A model generated the notes under the pieces. That model was given only the letters and a program-made list of their open reading frames with translations. It was not told where the DNA came from and ran no database searches. This document shows positions 15,872 through 24,648 of a DNA stretch of 64,000 nucleotides, piece by piece (the first letter of the stretch is position 1; each line of letters opens with the position of its first letter). A program made the translations under genes and the position numbers. This stretch comes from Streptomyces justiciae (GTDB lineage: Bacteria; Actinomycetota; Actinomycetes; Streptomycetales; Streptomycetaceae), in NCBI RefSeq assembly GCF_015163075.1, contig NZ_JADDXU010000006.1, forward strand, positions 461,499-525,498. Reading direction: 5' to 3'.

Positions 15872-16669
15872 ATGGCACGCGTACGGTACGGCGCGCGGAC
15901 CGAGGCGGAGATCGCCGCCGCGCGCACCGCGAGCGCTCGGCTTCCCGACATCTGGTCCACCGGGGTGGTGGCCGTCTGGGAGACCGACCCGGACGCGGTC
16001 GCGGCGGTCCTGCCGCCGCCCCTGAAGCCCACGGGCAGGCCGCTGGCCCGGGTCAACATCAGCAAGGTCGACCTGCCCGGATACCCGCTCGGCGCGGGCT
16101 CGTTCGCGGTCGCGGCGGCCCATGACGGCGTCGACGGCTGGTACCCGCTGGTCATGCCGATGACCCACGAGCGGGCCCTGATCGGCGGCCGTGAGGTGTT
16201 CGGCGAGCCCAAGAAGCTCGGCGAGGTGGTGGTGGAGCGCGAGGGCCTGGTCGTGCGCGCCTTCCTCGCCCGGCACGGCATCGCGTTCGTGGAGGTGCGC
16301 GGCGCGGTCGCCGGTGCGCTGCCGCTGCCGGAGCCCGCCCAGAAGACCGACTTCTACTTCAAGTTCCTTCCTGCGGTGGACGGTTCGGGCTTCGACGGCG
16401 ACCCGGTCCTCGTGCACTGTCTGCGCAACGAGAAGGTGCGCCGCCTGGAACGGATCACCGGCGACGTCGTCCTGCGCGAGTCGATGTACGACCCGGTGGC
16501 CGACCTGCCGGTGCGCCGGCTGGTGGAGATCACCATCGGCGAGAAGACCAGCGACCAGCGCGGCAAGGTCGTCGAACGGGTGGACGCGCGGGCGCTGCTG
16601 TCGTACGTCCATCAGCGCTACGACGACCCGGCGCAGGTACTGGACGGGCCCCCGGAGGGGAGTGCCTGA
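15872..16669 (+). CDS. Acetoacetate decarboxylase family protein
   Basis: A 265-residue cytosolic protein. The segment LKPTGRPLARVNISKVDLPGYPLGAGSFAVAAAHDG and later YPLVMPMTHERALIGGREVFGEPKKLGEV matches the acetoacetate decarboxylase fold, including the GREVFGxPKK block that carries the Schiff-base lysine in characterised members. The family includes decarboxylases of beta-keto acids and aldolase-dehydratases, so the substrate is open. ATG 15872 with a GAAGGGCGG ribosome site. First gene of a four-gene operon; the next start overlaps its stop in TGATG. Confidence 0.85.
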   Translation: MARVRYGARTEAEIAAARTASARLPDIWSTGVVAVWETDPDAVAAVLPPPLKPTGRPLARVNISKVDLPGYPLGAGSFAVAAAHDGVDGWYPLVMPMTHERALIGGREVFGEPKKLGEVVVEREGLVVRAFLARHGIAFVEVRGAVAGALPLPEPAQKTDFYFKFLPAVDGSGFDGDPVLVHCLRNEKVRRLERITGDVVLRESMYDPVADLPVRRLVEITIGEKTSDQRGKVVERVDARALLSYVHQRYDDPAQVLDGPPEGSA

Positions 16670-17553
16670 TGGAGCTGCTTCCCGGGCAGGTGGCCGTCGT
16701 CACCGGTGCCGCGAGCGGCATCGGTCTCGCGATGGCCCGCCGGTTCGCCGCCGAGGGGCTGAAGGTCGTCCTCGCCGACGTTGAGCGACCGGCGCTGGAC
16801 GCGGCGGTCTCGGCGCTCCGCGCGGACGGTGCCGACGTGCACGCGCGCGTGGTCGACGTCGGCGAGCGCGAACAGGTGCTGGAACTGGCCGACTTCGCCT
16901 ACGAGACGTACGGCGCCGTCCATGTGCTGTGCAACAACGCCGGGGTCGGCTCGGGCGCCGAGGGCCGGATGTGGGAGCACGAACCCAACGACTGGAAGTG
17001 GGCGTTCTCCGTCAACGTGTGGGGCGTCTTCCACGGTGTCCAGGCGTTCGTCCCCCACATGATCAAGTCGGGTCAACCCGGTCATGTGGTCAATACATCC
17101 TCCGGCGACGGCGGCATCGCCCCGCTCCCCACCGCCTCCGTCTACGCCGTCACCAAGGCGGCCGTCGTGACGATGACCGAGTCCCTGTACGCCCATCTCA
17201 AGGCCGAGCACGCGCGCGTGGGCGCCTCGGTGCTCTTCCCCGGCCCGCACATGCTCCGCACCGGCCTGTGGGAGTCGCACCGCAACCGCCCCGAGCGGTA
17301 CGCCAAGGAGCGGCCCCGCAGGACGCCGTACCGCAGCCTCGACCAGTGGGAGGCCGCGATGAGGGAAGCGGGCCGGGAGGTGCGCTTCACCCCGGTCGAG
17401 GAGGTCGCCGAGACCGTCGTGGACGGCATCCGCGCGGACCGCTTCTGGATGCTGCCGCCGAGCGAGCACAGCGACGCGCAGATACGCGCGCGTGCGCGGT
17501 CGATGCTGGACCGCGCGAACCCGGCGTACCTGGAGAACTTCATTCTGGACTGA
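16669..17553 (+). CDS. SDR family NAD(P)-dependent oxidoreductase
   Basis: A 294-residue classical-to-extended short-chain dehydrogenase. TGAASGIGLAMARRFAAEG is the cofactor loop and CNNAGVGSGAEG the structural NNAG. NTSSGDGGIAPLPTASVYAVTKAAVV holds the catalytic Ser and YxxxK. The Asp in VLADVE after the second strand suggests a preference for NAD(H). The C-terminus carries an added helical extension. It lies second in the operon, one base overlapping the decarboxylase gene, and probably oxidises or reduces an alcohol/ketone in the same route. Confidence 0.9.
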   Translation: MELLPGQVAVVTGAASGIGLAMARRFAAEGLKVVLADVERPALDAAVSALRADGADVHARVVDVGEREQVLELADFAYETYGAVHVLCNNAGVGSGAEGRMWEHEPNDWKWAFSVNVWGVFHGVQAFVPHMIKSGQPGHVVNTSSGDGGIAPLPTASVYAVTKAAVVTMTESLYAHLKAEHARVGASVLFPGPHMLRTGLWESHRNRPERYAKERPRRTPYRSLDQWEAAMREAGREVRFTPVEEVAETVVDGIRADRFWMLPPSEHSDAQIRARARSMLDRANPAYLENFILD

Positions 17554-17563
17554 GGGGGTCGAC

Positions 17564-18847
17564 GTGACCGACCAGGAGCCGTACCTGATCATCTCCTCCG
17601 ACTGCCACGCCGGGCTGCCCACCGAGGAGTACCGGCCCTATCTGGACGCCCGTTTCCACCGGGACTTCGACGACTTCCTCGCCGGACGCGAGCGGCGCCG
17701 CGAGGAGATGACCCGGCTCGGCATCCGCAACGAGGCCTTCGCCGCCAAGTGGTTCCAGGACAACGAGGAGGGCCTGCGCGGGGGCTGGGACACCGCCCAG
17801 CGGCTCAAGGAGCTGGACGGTGACGGGGTGGCCGCCGAGGTCGTCTTCCCGGACGCCGACGCGGTCGACAGCCAGACGGCGGCGCCCTTCGGGGTGGGCC
17901 TCGGGCTCTCCGGCGACCAGGACCCGGAGCTGGGCATGGCCGGCGCCCAGGCGCACAACCGCTGGCTGGCCGACTTCGTGTCCGAGCACCCCGAACGGCA
18001 CTGCGGAGTCGCCCTGTTGCCGGTCACGGCCCCGACCGAGCGGGTCGTCGCCGAGGTGTACCGCGCCAAGGAGTCCGGCCTCGGCGCGCTGATGATCCCG
18101 TCCATGTGGGTCGACAAGGAGCCGTACCACGACCGCCGTTACGACCCGGTGTGGGCGGCGGCCGCCGAGTGCGCGATGCCGGTGCTCACCCACTCGGGAG
18201 CGGCCCCGCGCCACGAGTACGGCGACCATCTGGGTATCTACGTGAGCGAGGTGACCTGGTGGCCCGCCCGGCCGCTGTGGTTCCTGCTCTGGTCCGGCGT
18301 CTTCGAACGCCACCCCGGGCTCAGGTTCGGTGTCGCGGAGTCGGGTTGCTGGTGGCTGCCGAACCTGCTGTGGTTCATGGACCGCCTCTACCTCGGCGCG
18401 CACGGCGGCAAGAAGCTCTCCCCGTTCCAGGAGCTCAAGCGCCCGCCGCACGAGTACCTCGACCGCCAGGTCTTCGTCTGCGCCACCAACACCAAGCGCC
18501 GCGAACTCGCCCAGCGTTACGAGATCGGCGTCGACAACATCCTCTGGGGCAGCGACTTCCCGCACCCCGAGGGCACCTGGCCCGACACGCGCGCGTGGCT
18601 GCGGCGCACCTTCCACGACATCCCGGTCGCCGAGACCCGCCGCATGCTGGGCCTCGCCGCGGCCGACGCCTTCGGCTTCGACGTCGAGAAGCTGACCCCG
18701 CTCGCCCGCCGGATCGGCCCCACCCCCGCCGACCTCGGCCAGAGCGCCGACCAGGCGGCCGTGGAAGCGTCGTGGGCGCGCTCGCGCGAGGTGGGCCGGC
18801 ACTGGCTGACCGACCACGACTTCCCGGTGCTGGGGGCATCCTCATGA
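17564..18847 (+). CDS. Amidohydrolase-2 family protein, first of two paralogues
   Basis: A 427-residue metal-dependent hydrolase or decarboxylase. IISSDCHAG at the start is the DxH-type metal motif of this family (here DCH). GVAAEVVFPDADA, AGAQAHNRWLADFV, MPVLTHSGAAP and NILWGSDFPHPEGTWP (C-terminal Asp/His) are the usual blocks. Amidohydrolase-2 members include ACMSD- and gamma-resorcylate-decarboxylase-like enzymes. GTG 17564 follows GAGGGGG. It overlaps the next paralogue in ATGA at 18844-18847, suggesting a heteromeric pair. Confidence 0.85.
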   Translation: MTDQEPYLIISSDCHAGLPTEEYRPYLDARFHRDFDDFLAGRERRREEMTRLGIRNEAFAAKWFQDNEEGLRGGWDTAQRLKELDGDGVAAEVVFPDADAVDSQTAAPFGVGLGLSGDQDPELGMAGAQAHNRWLADFVSEHPERHCGVALLPVTAPTERVVAEVYRAKESGLGALMIPSMWVDKEPYHDRRYDPVWAAAAECAMPVLTHSGAAPRHEYGDHLGIYVSEVTWWPARPLWFLLWSGVFERHPGLRFGVAESGCWWLPNLLWFMDRLYLGAHGGKKLSPFQELKRPPHEYLDRQVFVCATNTKRRELAQRYEIGVDNILWGSDFPHPEGTWPDTRAWLRRTFHDIPVAETRRMLGLAAADAFGFDVEKLTPLARRIGPTPADLGQSADQAAVEASWARSREVGRHWLTDHDFPVLGASS

Positions 18848-20070
18848 CCGACCGCTACACGGTGATCTCGGCCGACTGCCACGCGGGCGCCGACCTCCTC
18901 GACTATCGGCCCTATCTGGAGAAGCGGTACCACGACGAGTTCGACGGGTGGGCGGCGACGTACGTCAACCCCTACGAGGACCTGGTCGCCGACACCGCCG
19001 ACAAGAACTGGAACTCCGAGCGCCGGCTCGCGGAGCTGGAGGCGGACGGGATCGTCGCGGAGGTGGTGTTCCCGAACACGGTCCCGCCGTTCTTCCCGTC
19101 GGGTTCGCTCATGGCGCCCGCACCCACCGCGGAGGACTTTGAGCGCCGCTGGGCCGGTCTGCGCGCCCACAATCGCTGGATCGCGGACTTCTGCGCCGCC
19201 GCGCCCGGCCGCCGCGCGGGCGTCTTCCAGATCCTCCTCAACGACGTCGAGGAGGCCGTCAAGGAGGTCCGGTGGGCAGCCGAAGCGGGCCTCAAGGGCG
19301 GCGTCCTGCTCCCCGGCACCCCGCCCGGCTCGGGCCTGCCCGAGCTGTACTCCTCGGCGTACGACCCGCTCTGGGCGGTCTGCGCGGAGCTCGGCGTCCC
19401 CGTCAACCACCACGCGGGATCGGCGTCCCCGCCGCTCGGCGACGAACCGGCCGCCCGCGCGGTCTTCATGGTCGAGACGACCTGGTTCTCGCACCGGGCG
19501 CTGTGGCACCTCGTCTTCGGCGGCGCCTTCCGCCGCCACCCGGAGCTGAAACTGGTCCTCACCGAACAGGGCTCGGGCTGGATACCCGGCGTGCTGGAGA
19601 TGCTGGACTACTACCACGGACGCCTGGTCGCGGCGGCGACGAAGGCCACCACCGCGGAGTCCAAGTTCGGCGCCGGACTCGCCGCCCGCATGGGCGACGC
19701 GCCCTCACAGGTCTGGCGCGACAACTGCTTCGTCGGCGCCAGCTTCATGCGCCCGCACGAGGTGCCGCTGCGGGACCGGATCGGCGTCGACAAGATCATG
19801 TGGGGCAGCGACTACCCGCACGACGAGGGCACGTACCCGTACACGCGCGAGGGCCTGCGCCACGCCTACGCGCGCGTGCCCCGCGACGAGGTCGCGGCGA
19901 TGATCGGCGGCAACGCCGCGCGCGTGTACGGCTTCGACCTCGACCTCCTCGACCCGATCGCGGCGAAGGTGGGGCCGACGGTGGAGGAGATCGCGGAGCC
20001 GCTGGAGCAACCGCCGGCGGACGCGACGAGCCCGGTGTTCGCGAAGGGGGCGTCGGTACGGGTCTGGTGA
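18844..20070 (+). CDS. Amidohydrolase-2 family protein, second paralogue
   Basis: A 408-residue paralogue of the preceding gene. Shared blocks are VISADCHAGADLLDYRPYL, GIVAEVVFPNT, RAHNRWIADFC, VPVNHHAGSASP and KIMWGSDYPHDEGTYPYT. Identity to the first copy is only moderate, so the duplication is old or the two have different substrates. The metal ligands (DCH near the start, the HH of VNHHAG, and the D of GSDYPH) look complete. Last gene of the operon. Confidence 0.85.
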   Translation: MTDRYTVISADCHAGADLLDYRPYLEKRYHDEFDGWAATYVNPYEDLVADTADKNWNSERRLAELEADGIVAEVVFPNTVPPFFPSGSLMAPAPTAEDFERRWAGLRAHNRWIADFCAAAPGRRAGVFQILLNDVEEAVKEVRWAAEAGLKGGVLLPGTPPGSGLPELYSSAYDPLWAVCAELGVPVNHHAGSASPPLGDEPAARAVFMVETTWFSHRALWHLVFGGAFRRHPELKLVLTEQGSGWIPGVLEMLDYYHGRLVAAATKATTAESKFGAGLAARMGDAPSQVWRDNCFVGASFMRPHEVPLRDRIGVDKIMWGSDYPHDEGTYPYTREGLRHAYARVPRDEVAAMIGGNAARVYGFDLDLLDPIAAKVGPTVEEIAEPLEQPPADATSPVFAKGASVRVW

Positions 20071-20095
20071 CACCCGCGGTGCCATCCTCGCGTCT

Positions 20096-20806
20096 GTGAC
20101 CGAACCCACGCATGACGAGACCCATGGCGGCGCCCTCGGAGCGCGGCTCAACTGGCTGCGGGCCGCCGTCCTGGGCGCCAACGACGGCATCGTGTCCACC
20201 GCGGGCCTCGTCGTCGGCGTGGCCGGCGCCACCGACGACCGCTCCGCCCTGCTGACGGCCGGCCTGGCCGGACTGCTCGCCGGGTCGATGTCCATGGCGG
20301 CCGGGGAGTACGTGTCCGTCTCCACCCAGCGCGACTCGGAGAAGGCGGCCCTGGCGGTGGAGAAGCGGGAGCTGCGCGACCAGCCGGAGGCCGAGCTGGA
20401 GGAGCTCACAGGACTGCTGGAGGAACGCGGGCTGTCCCGGGAGGTGGCCCGCGAGGCCGCCGAGCAGCTCACCGCGAGGGACGCCCTGCGCGCCCACGCG
20501 CGGGTGGAGCTCGGCATCGACCCCGACCAGCTGACCAACCCCTGGCACGCCGCCTGGGCGAGCTTCCTGGCATTCACGGCGGGCGCCCTGCTCCCGCTCC
20601 TGGCGATGGTCCTGCCGCCGGCTGGCTGGCGCCTCGCGGTCACCGTGGTCTCCGTCCTCGCCGCCCTCGTCCTCACCGGCTGGAGCAGCGCCCGCCTCGG
20701 CGCGGCCGACCCGGGCAGGGCGATGCTGCGGAACGTGGCGGGCGGCGCGCTGGCCATGGGCGTCACGTACGCCGCGGGGACGCTGCTGGGCGCGGCCGGA
20801 GTCTGA
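20096..20806 (+). CDS. VIT1/CCC1 family transporter
   Basis: A 236-residue membrane protein of the vacuolar iron transporter family. VLGANDGIVSTAGLVVGVAGA and GSMSMAAGEYVSVSTQRDSEKAAL are the conserved first-helix and MAAGEYVS motifs that bind divalent metal in plant VIT1. A cytosolic helical loop (EKRELRDQPEAELEELTGLLEERGLS) contains the metal-binding domain, and three more hydrophobic segments follow. It probably exports or buffers Fe2+ or Mn2+. GTG start, 25 bases downstream of the amidohydrolase gene. Confidence 0.9.
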   Translation: MTEPTHDETHGGALGARLNWLRAAVLGANDGIVSTAGLVVGVAGATDDRSALLTAGLAGLLAGSMSMAAGEYVSVSTQRDSEKAALAVEKRELRDQPEAELEELTGLLEERGLSREVAREAAEQLTARDALRAHARVELGIDPDQLTNPWHAAWASFLAFTAGALLPLLAMVLPPAGWRLAVTVVSVLAALVLTGWSSARLGAADPGRAMLRNVAGGALAMGVTYAAGTLLGAAGV

Positions 20807-20919
20807 AACCGCCCGTGCAGACTTTGGCGGAGATCACCAACAAGTAAGCGCGTACCGCCGGTAATACTTGTGAGTAACAACGTCTAGCCGCGGCTCACCA
20901 GCGGTTCTACGGTGCCACC

Positions 20920-21786
20920 ATGCCGAACCTGCCCGATGTCGTGCTGTGGTCGATACCCGCCTTCGTGCTGCTCACCGTGGTCGAGATGATCAGCGTCCGC
21001 ATCCACCCCGACGAGGACGCCGCCGGATACGAGACGAAGGACGCCGCGACCAGCGTCGGCATGGGCCTGGGGAGCCTCGTCTTCGACTTCCTGTGGAAGA
21101 TCCCGATCGTCGCGATCTACACGGCGATCTACGAACTCACGCCCCTGCGCGTCCCCGTGCTGTGGTGGACCGTCCCGCTGATGCTGCTCGCGCAGGACTT
21201 CTTCTACTACTGGTCCCACCGCGGCCACCACGTCATCCGCATCCTGTGGGCCTGCCACGTCGTCCACCACTCCAGCGAGAAGTTCAACCTCACCACCGCC
21301 CTGCGGCAGCCCTGGACCTCGCTGACCGTTTGGCCGTTCTACGTGCCGCTGATCGCCGCCGGTGTGCATCCGGCCGCGCTCGCGTTCTGCTCCTCGGCGA
21401 ACCTCGTCTACCAGTTCTGGATCCACACCGAGCGCATCGACAAGATGCCCCGGTGGTTCGAGTTCGTCTTCAACACGCCCTCCCACCACAGGGTCCACCA
21501 CGCCTCCCAGGGCGGCTACCTGGACCGCAACTTCGGCGGCATCCTCATCGTCTGGGACCGGCTCTTCGGCTCGTTCGTCGCCGAGACCGACCGGCCCGTC
21601 TACGGGTTGACCAAGAACATCAACACGTTCAACCCGATCAAGGTCGCCACCCACGAATACATGTCGATCGCCAAGGACATCAAGGCGGCTCCAAGGTGGC
21701 GTGATCGCGTGGGGGTCCTCTTCCGGGGCCCGGGATGGAAACCCGCTACCGCCCAGGAGCCGGCCAAGGAGATCATCGCCGCGTGA
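20920..21786 (+). CDS. Sterol desaturase (fatty acid hydroxylase) family protein
   Basis: A 288-residue membrane protein with the tripartite His signature of di-iron fatty acid hydroxylases: YWSHRGHHV, CHVVHHSSEKFN and SHHRVHHASQ, on the cytosolic side between hydrophobic segments at about residues 5-25, 50-75 and 85-100. The substrate is unknown; bacterial members act on carotenoids, hopanoids or lipid chains. Its stop overlaps the start of the lysoplasmalogenase gene (GTGA), so the two may act on the same lipid type, perhaps alkyl/alkenyl ether lipids. Confidence 0.9.
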   Translation: MPNLPDVVLWSIPAFVLLTVVEMISVRIHPDEDAAGYETKDAATSVGMGLGSLVFDFLWKIPIVAIYTAIYELTPLRVPVLWWTVPLMLLAQDFFYYWSHRGHHVIRILWACHVVHHSSEKFNLTTALRQPWTSLTVWPFYVPLIAAGVHPAALAFCSSANLVYQFWIHTERIDKMPRWFEFVFNTPSHHRVHHASQGGYLDRNFGGILIVWDRLFGSFVAETDRPVYGLTKNINTFNPIKVATHEYMSIAKDIKAAPRWRDRVGVLFRGPGWKPATAQEPAKEIIAA

Positions 21787-22454
21787 CACGCCTCCTCCTC
21801 AGGGCCTTCGCCCTCGCGGCCGCCGTGGACCTCGCCTCCCTCGCCGCCGACTGGGACATCGGGCACCTGGTCACCAAGCCGCTCCTGATGCCGCTCCTGG
21901 CCGCGTACGCGGCGTCCAGGGGCGCGCCCCGCCTCCTCATCGCCGCCCTGCTCTGCGGCTGGGGCGGCGACGTCCTGCTGCTCTTCGACGCCGATCCGGC
22001 GTTCCTGGCGGGGATGGCCTCCTTCGCGGCCGGGCACGTCTGCTACATCGTCCTGTTCCAGAAGCACGGCACGGACATCGCGACCGTACGCGCGCGCGGC
22101 GGCTTCCTCGCCGTCATCTACACCGTCATGCTGTCCACCACCATCCAGTCCCTCTGGCCGGACCTACCCGCCGACCTGCGCGTCCCCGTCGCCGGCTACA
22201 GCGTCCTGCTCACCGTCATGGCGTACCTCGCCGCCGCCCGCATGGGCCGCGTGGCCGGGATCGGCGGTGTGCTGTTCGTGCTCTCCGACACGCTCATCGC
22301 GAGCGGTGTCGCCGACTGGGACCAGCTGCCGCGCCCCGACCTGTGGATCATGCTCACCTATGTCGCCGCGCAGTCCCTGCTGGTCACCGGGGCACTCGGC
22401 GAGCGACGGCTGCCCGGGGCGGCGTACGGTGAAGTGCGCTCGACCACCCCCTGA
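21783..22454 (+). CDS. Lysoplasmalogenase (YhhN family)
   Basis: A 223-residue protein with about seven or eight hydrophobic segments. The family blocks KPLLMPLLAAY, LLCGWGGDVLLLF and GHVCYIVLF, plus FVLSDTLIA near the C-terminus, contain the two conserved aspartates. YhhN/TMEM86 proteins hydrolyse the vinyl-ether bond of lysoplasmalogens. GTG 21783 overlaps the stop of the desaturase gene and the two are co-translated. Confidence 0.85.
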   Translation: MTRLLLRAFALAAAVDLASLAADWDIGHLVTKPLLMPLLAAYAASRGAPRLLIAALLCGWGGDVLLLFDADPAFLAGMASFAAGHVCYIVLFQKHGTDIATVRARGGFLAVIYTVMLSTTIQSLWPDLPADLRVPVAGYSVLLTVMAYLAAARMGRVAGIGGVLFVLSDTLIASGVADWDQLPRPDLWIMLTYVAAQSLLVTGALGERRLPGAAYGEVRSTTP

Positions 22455-22490
22455 GCGCACGTACCACCACAGACGAGAAGGACCCTCGCC

Positions 22491-23534
22491 ATGCGCGCCA
22501 CCACCATCCACGCCCCCTTCGACATGCGCGTGGAGGACGTGCCCGACCCGGTCGTGCAGCTGCCCACCGACGCCGTCGTCCGCGTCCTGCGCGCCTGCAT
22601 CTGCGGCAGCGACCTGTGGGCGTACCGCGGGCAGGCCGCCCGGCAGCCGGGACAGCGCATCGGGCACGAGTTCCTCGGCATCGTCGAGGAGACGGGCTCC
22701 GAGGTGGACACCGTACGGCGCGGAGACCTGGTCGTCGCGCCCTTCATGTGGTCCGACGGCGTCTGCGACTACTGCCGCGAGGGCCTGAACACCTCCTGCG
22801 AGCACGGCGGCTTCTGGGGCTCCGTAGGCTACGACGGCGGCCAGGGCGAGGCCGTGCGCGTGCCCTTCGCCGACGGCACCCTCGTCCAGCTGCCCAAGGA
22901 GGCGGCCTCCGACGACCACCTGCTGTCGGCCCTGCTGACCCTCTCCGACGTCCTGGGCACCGGCCACCACGCCGCCCTGGGCGCCGGCGCCCGCGCGGGC
23001 GCCACCGTCGCCGTCGTCGGTGACGGCGCCGTCGGCCTGTGCGCGGTCCTCGCCGCCAAGCGGCTGGGCGCCGAGCGGATCATCGCGCTGGGCCGCCACG
23101 AGGCCCGTACCGACATCGCACGCCGCTTCGGCGCCACCGACGTCGTCGCCGAGCGCGGTGACGCGGCCGTCGAGGCCGTCCGTGAACTGACCGGCGGCCA
23201 GGGCGCGCACGCCGTCGTCGAGGCCGTCGGCACCGAGCAGTCCATGCGCACGGCGGTCGGCATCGCCCGCGACGGCGGCACCGTCGGCTGGGTCGGCGTC
23301 CCGCACGGCAGCGGTACCGGACTCGACCTCGGCGTCATGTTCGACCGGAACATCGCCCTGCGCGGCGGCGTCGCACCGGTCCGCGCCTACATCCCCGAGC
23401 TGCTCCCCGACATCCTGGACGGCAGCATCGACCCGTCGCCCGTCTTCGACCTGACCGTCGACATGGAGGGCGTCCCGGCCGGCTACAAGGCGATGGACGA
23501 GCGCACCGCCCTCAAGGTGCTCGTCACCGGCTGA
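22491..23534 (+). CDS. Zinc-dependent alcohol dehydrogenase (MDR family)
   Basis: A 347-residue medium-chain dehydrogenase. CICGSDLWAYRG has the catalytic Cys and GHEFLGIVEE the His-Glu pair. The structural-zinc loop reads DGVCDYCREGLNTSC, with three of four cysteines and Asp in the first position. AVVGDGAVGLCAVLAAK is the dinucleotide-binding loop. NAD or NADP use and the alcohol are not determined. The gene follows the lysoplasmalogenase gene with 36 bases between, so it may share a transcript. It converges on the copD gene; the stops are 3 bases apart with no hairpin between. Confidence 0.9.
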   Translation: MRATTIHAPFDMRVEDVPDPVVQLPTDAVVRVLRACICGSDLWAYRGQAARQPGQRIGHEFLGIVEETGSEVDTVRRGDLVVAPFMWSDGVCDYCREGLNTSCEHGGFWGSVGYDGGQGEAVRVPFADGTLVQLPKEAASDDHLLSALLTLSDVLGTGHHAALGAGARAGATVAVVGDGAVGLCAVLAAKRLGAERIIALGRHEARTDIARRFGATDVVAERGDAAVEAVRELTGGQGAHAVVEAVGTEQSMRTAVGIARDGGTVGWVGVPHGSGTGLDLGVMFDRNIALRGGVAPVRAYIPELLPDILDGSIDPSPVFDLTVDMEGVPAGYKAMDERTALKVLVTG

Positions 23535-23537
23535 CGC

Positions 23538-24548
23538 TCACCAGCGGATCGGCAACGGCAGCGCTGTCAGAAGCCCCGACACCACGACCACCACGCCCAG
23601 CAAGGCGACCTCCGCCCGCGCGGGGGAGCAGGCGGTCAGCGGGTCGGGCGCCCGGCGCAGCCGGAGCCGCGCCCACAGGGCGAGCCCGGCGACCGTGACC
23701 ACCAGGATCACCTTGGCGAGCAGCACGCGCCCGTACGCCGTCGACGTCAGCTGGTCCAGGACGGTCTCCGGCGGCATCCGGCGCAGGGTGCTCCACACCC
23801 CGGTCGCCGTGATCGCGGCCAGCAGTACGGCGGCCACGCGCGCGTAGAGCCCCAGCAGGGCCGAGCCCGCCTCCGACGCACCCCACCCCCGGAGCGTCCG
23901 CAGCGCGTACAGCAGCCCGCCCACCCACAGCGCCGCACAGGTCAGATGAACGAGCGTCAGCCCCGACCCGACCAGCGGATCGTGCTCGGTCGCCGGGTGG
24001 GCCCGCAGCGCCTCCGCCACCACGATCGCGGCCAGCGGCCAGGCCTGGGAGGAGGGGCGGGCCGAACGGGCGCACAGCCCCGCCAGGAGGAACGCATTCA
24101 CCTCGACGAGCGCGAGCTTGCCGTCCCGGGAGTCGTACAGGCCGCCCACATCGATCTCGGCGAGGCTGTGCGGCACGAGGTTCCCGGTCGCCACGACCGA
24201 GGCCAGCCCCAGCGCGGCCGCGAAACCGGCGCCCGCGGCGTACACGGCCCAACTGCGCGGCATGGCCTGGGGAGCGCCGGGCACCGCACGGGCCAGCCGG
24301 TTCACGAACAGCTCGCCCACCGGGACACACAGCGCGGCGAACAGCACCGCCCGCAGCAGCGCGATGCCGCCGTCGCCGGGTGCCGCGGCCTCGCCGGTGC
24401 CGTGCAGCGCGGCGGACGGGCCGAGCAGGGGTATCAGGGCCCCGAGGGCCACCAGGACGAGAACGGCGACGGCGCGGCCGGTGCCGGACCGGCGCGGCAG
24501 CGGTCCGCCGGCGTCCGGCGTCCCGGTGCTGGGTCTTATCAAGGTCAC
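23538..24548 (-). CDS. CopD family membrane protein (copper resistance domain D)
   Basis: About 336 residues with eight or nine hydrophobic segments. The CopD domain occupies the C-terminal two thirds (GSGLTLVHLTCAALWVGGLLYALRTL, AITATGVWSTLRRMPPETVLDQLTSTAYGRVLLAKVILVVTVAGLALWARLRL). CopD/PcoD proteins take part in copper uptake or delivery, often near SURF1/COX genes. Start choice is uncertain: GTG 24548, or TTG 24542 with GAGG just upstream. An AAGATCTT palindrome stands just upstream at about 24552. Next gene on the same strand is a broken CoA transferase. Confidence 0.8.
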   Translation of the reverse strand: MTLIRPSTGTPDAGGPLPRRSGTGRAVAVLVLVALGALIPLLGPSAALHGTGEAAAPGDGGIALLRAVLFAALCVPVGELFVNRLARAVPGAPQAMPRSWAVYAAGAGFAAALGLASVVATGNLVPHSLAEIDVGGLYDSRDGKLALVEVNAFLLAGLCARSARPSSQAWPLAAIVVAEALRAHPATEHDPLVGSGLTLVHLTCAALWVGGLLYALRTLRGWGASEAGSALLGLYARVAAVLLAAITATGVWSTLRRMPPETVLDQLTSTAYGRVLLAKVILVVTVAGLALWARLRLRRAPDPLTACSPARAEVALLGVVVVVSGLLTALPLPIRW

Positions 24549-24648
24549 CTCAAGATCTTCACCAGCCGTCGCAGAACAGGGCAAGTCCAGAAAAACAACT
24601 GGCGCTACGCCATTCCGCCCAGGGGTACGTTTTCCGGCCGACCGCCGC

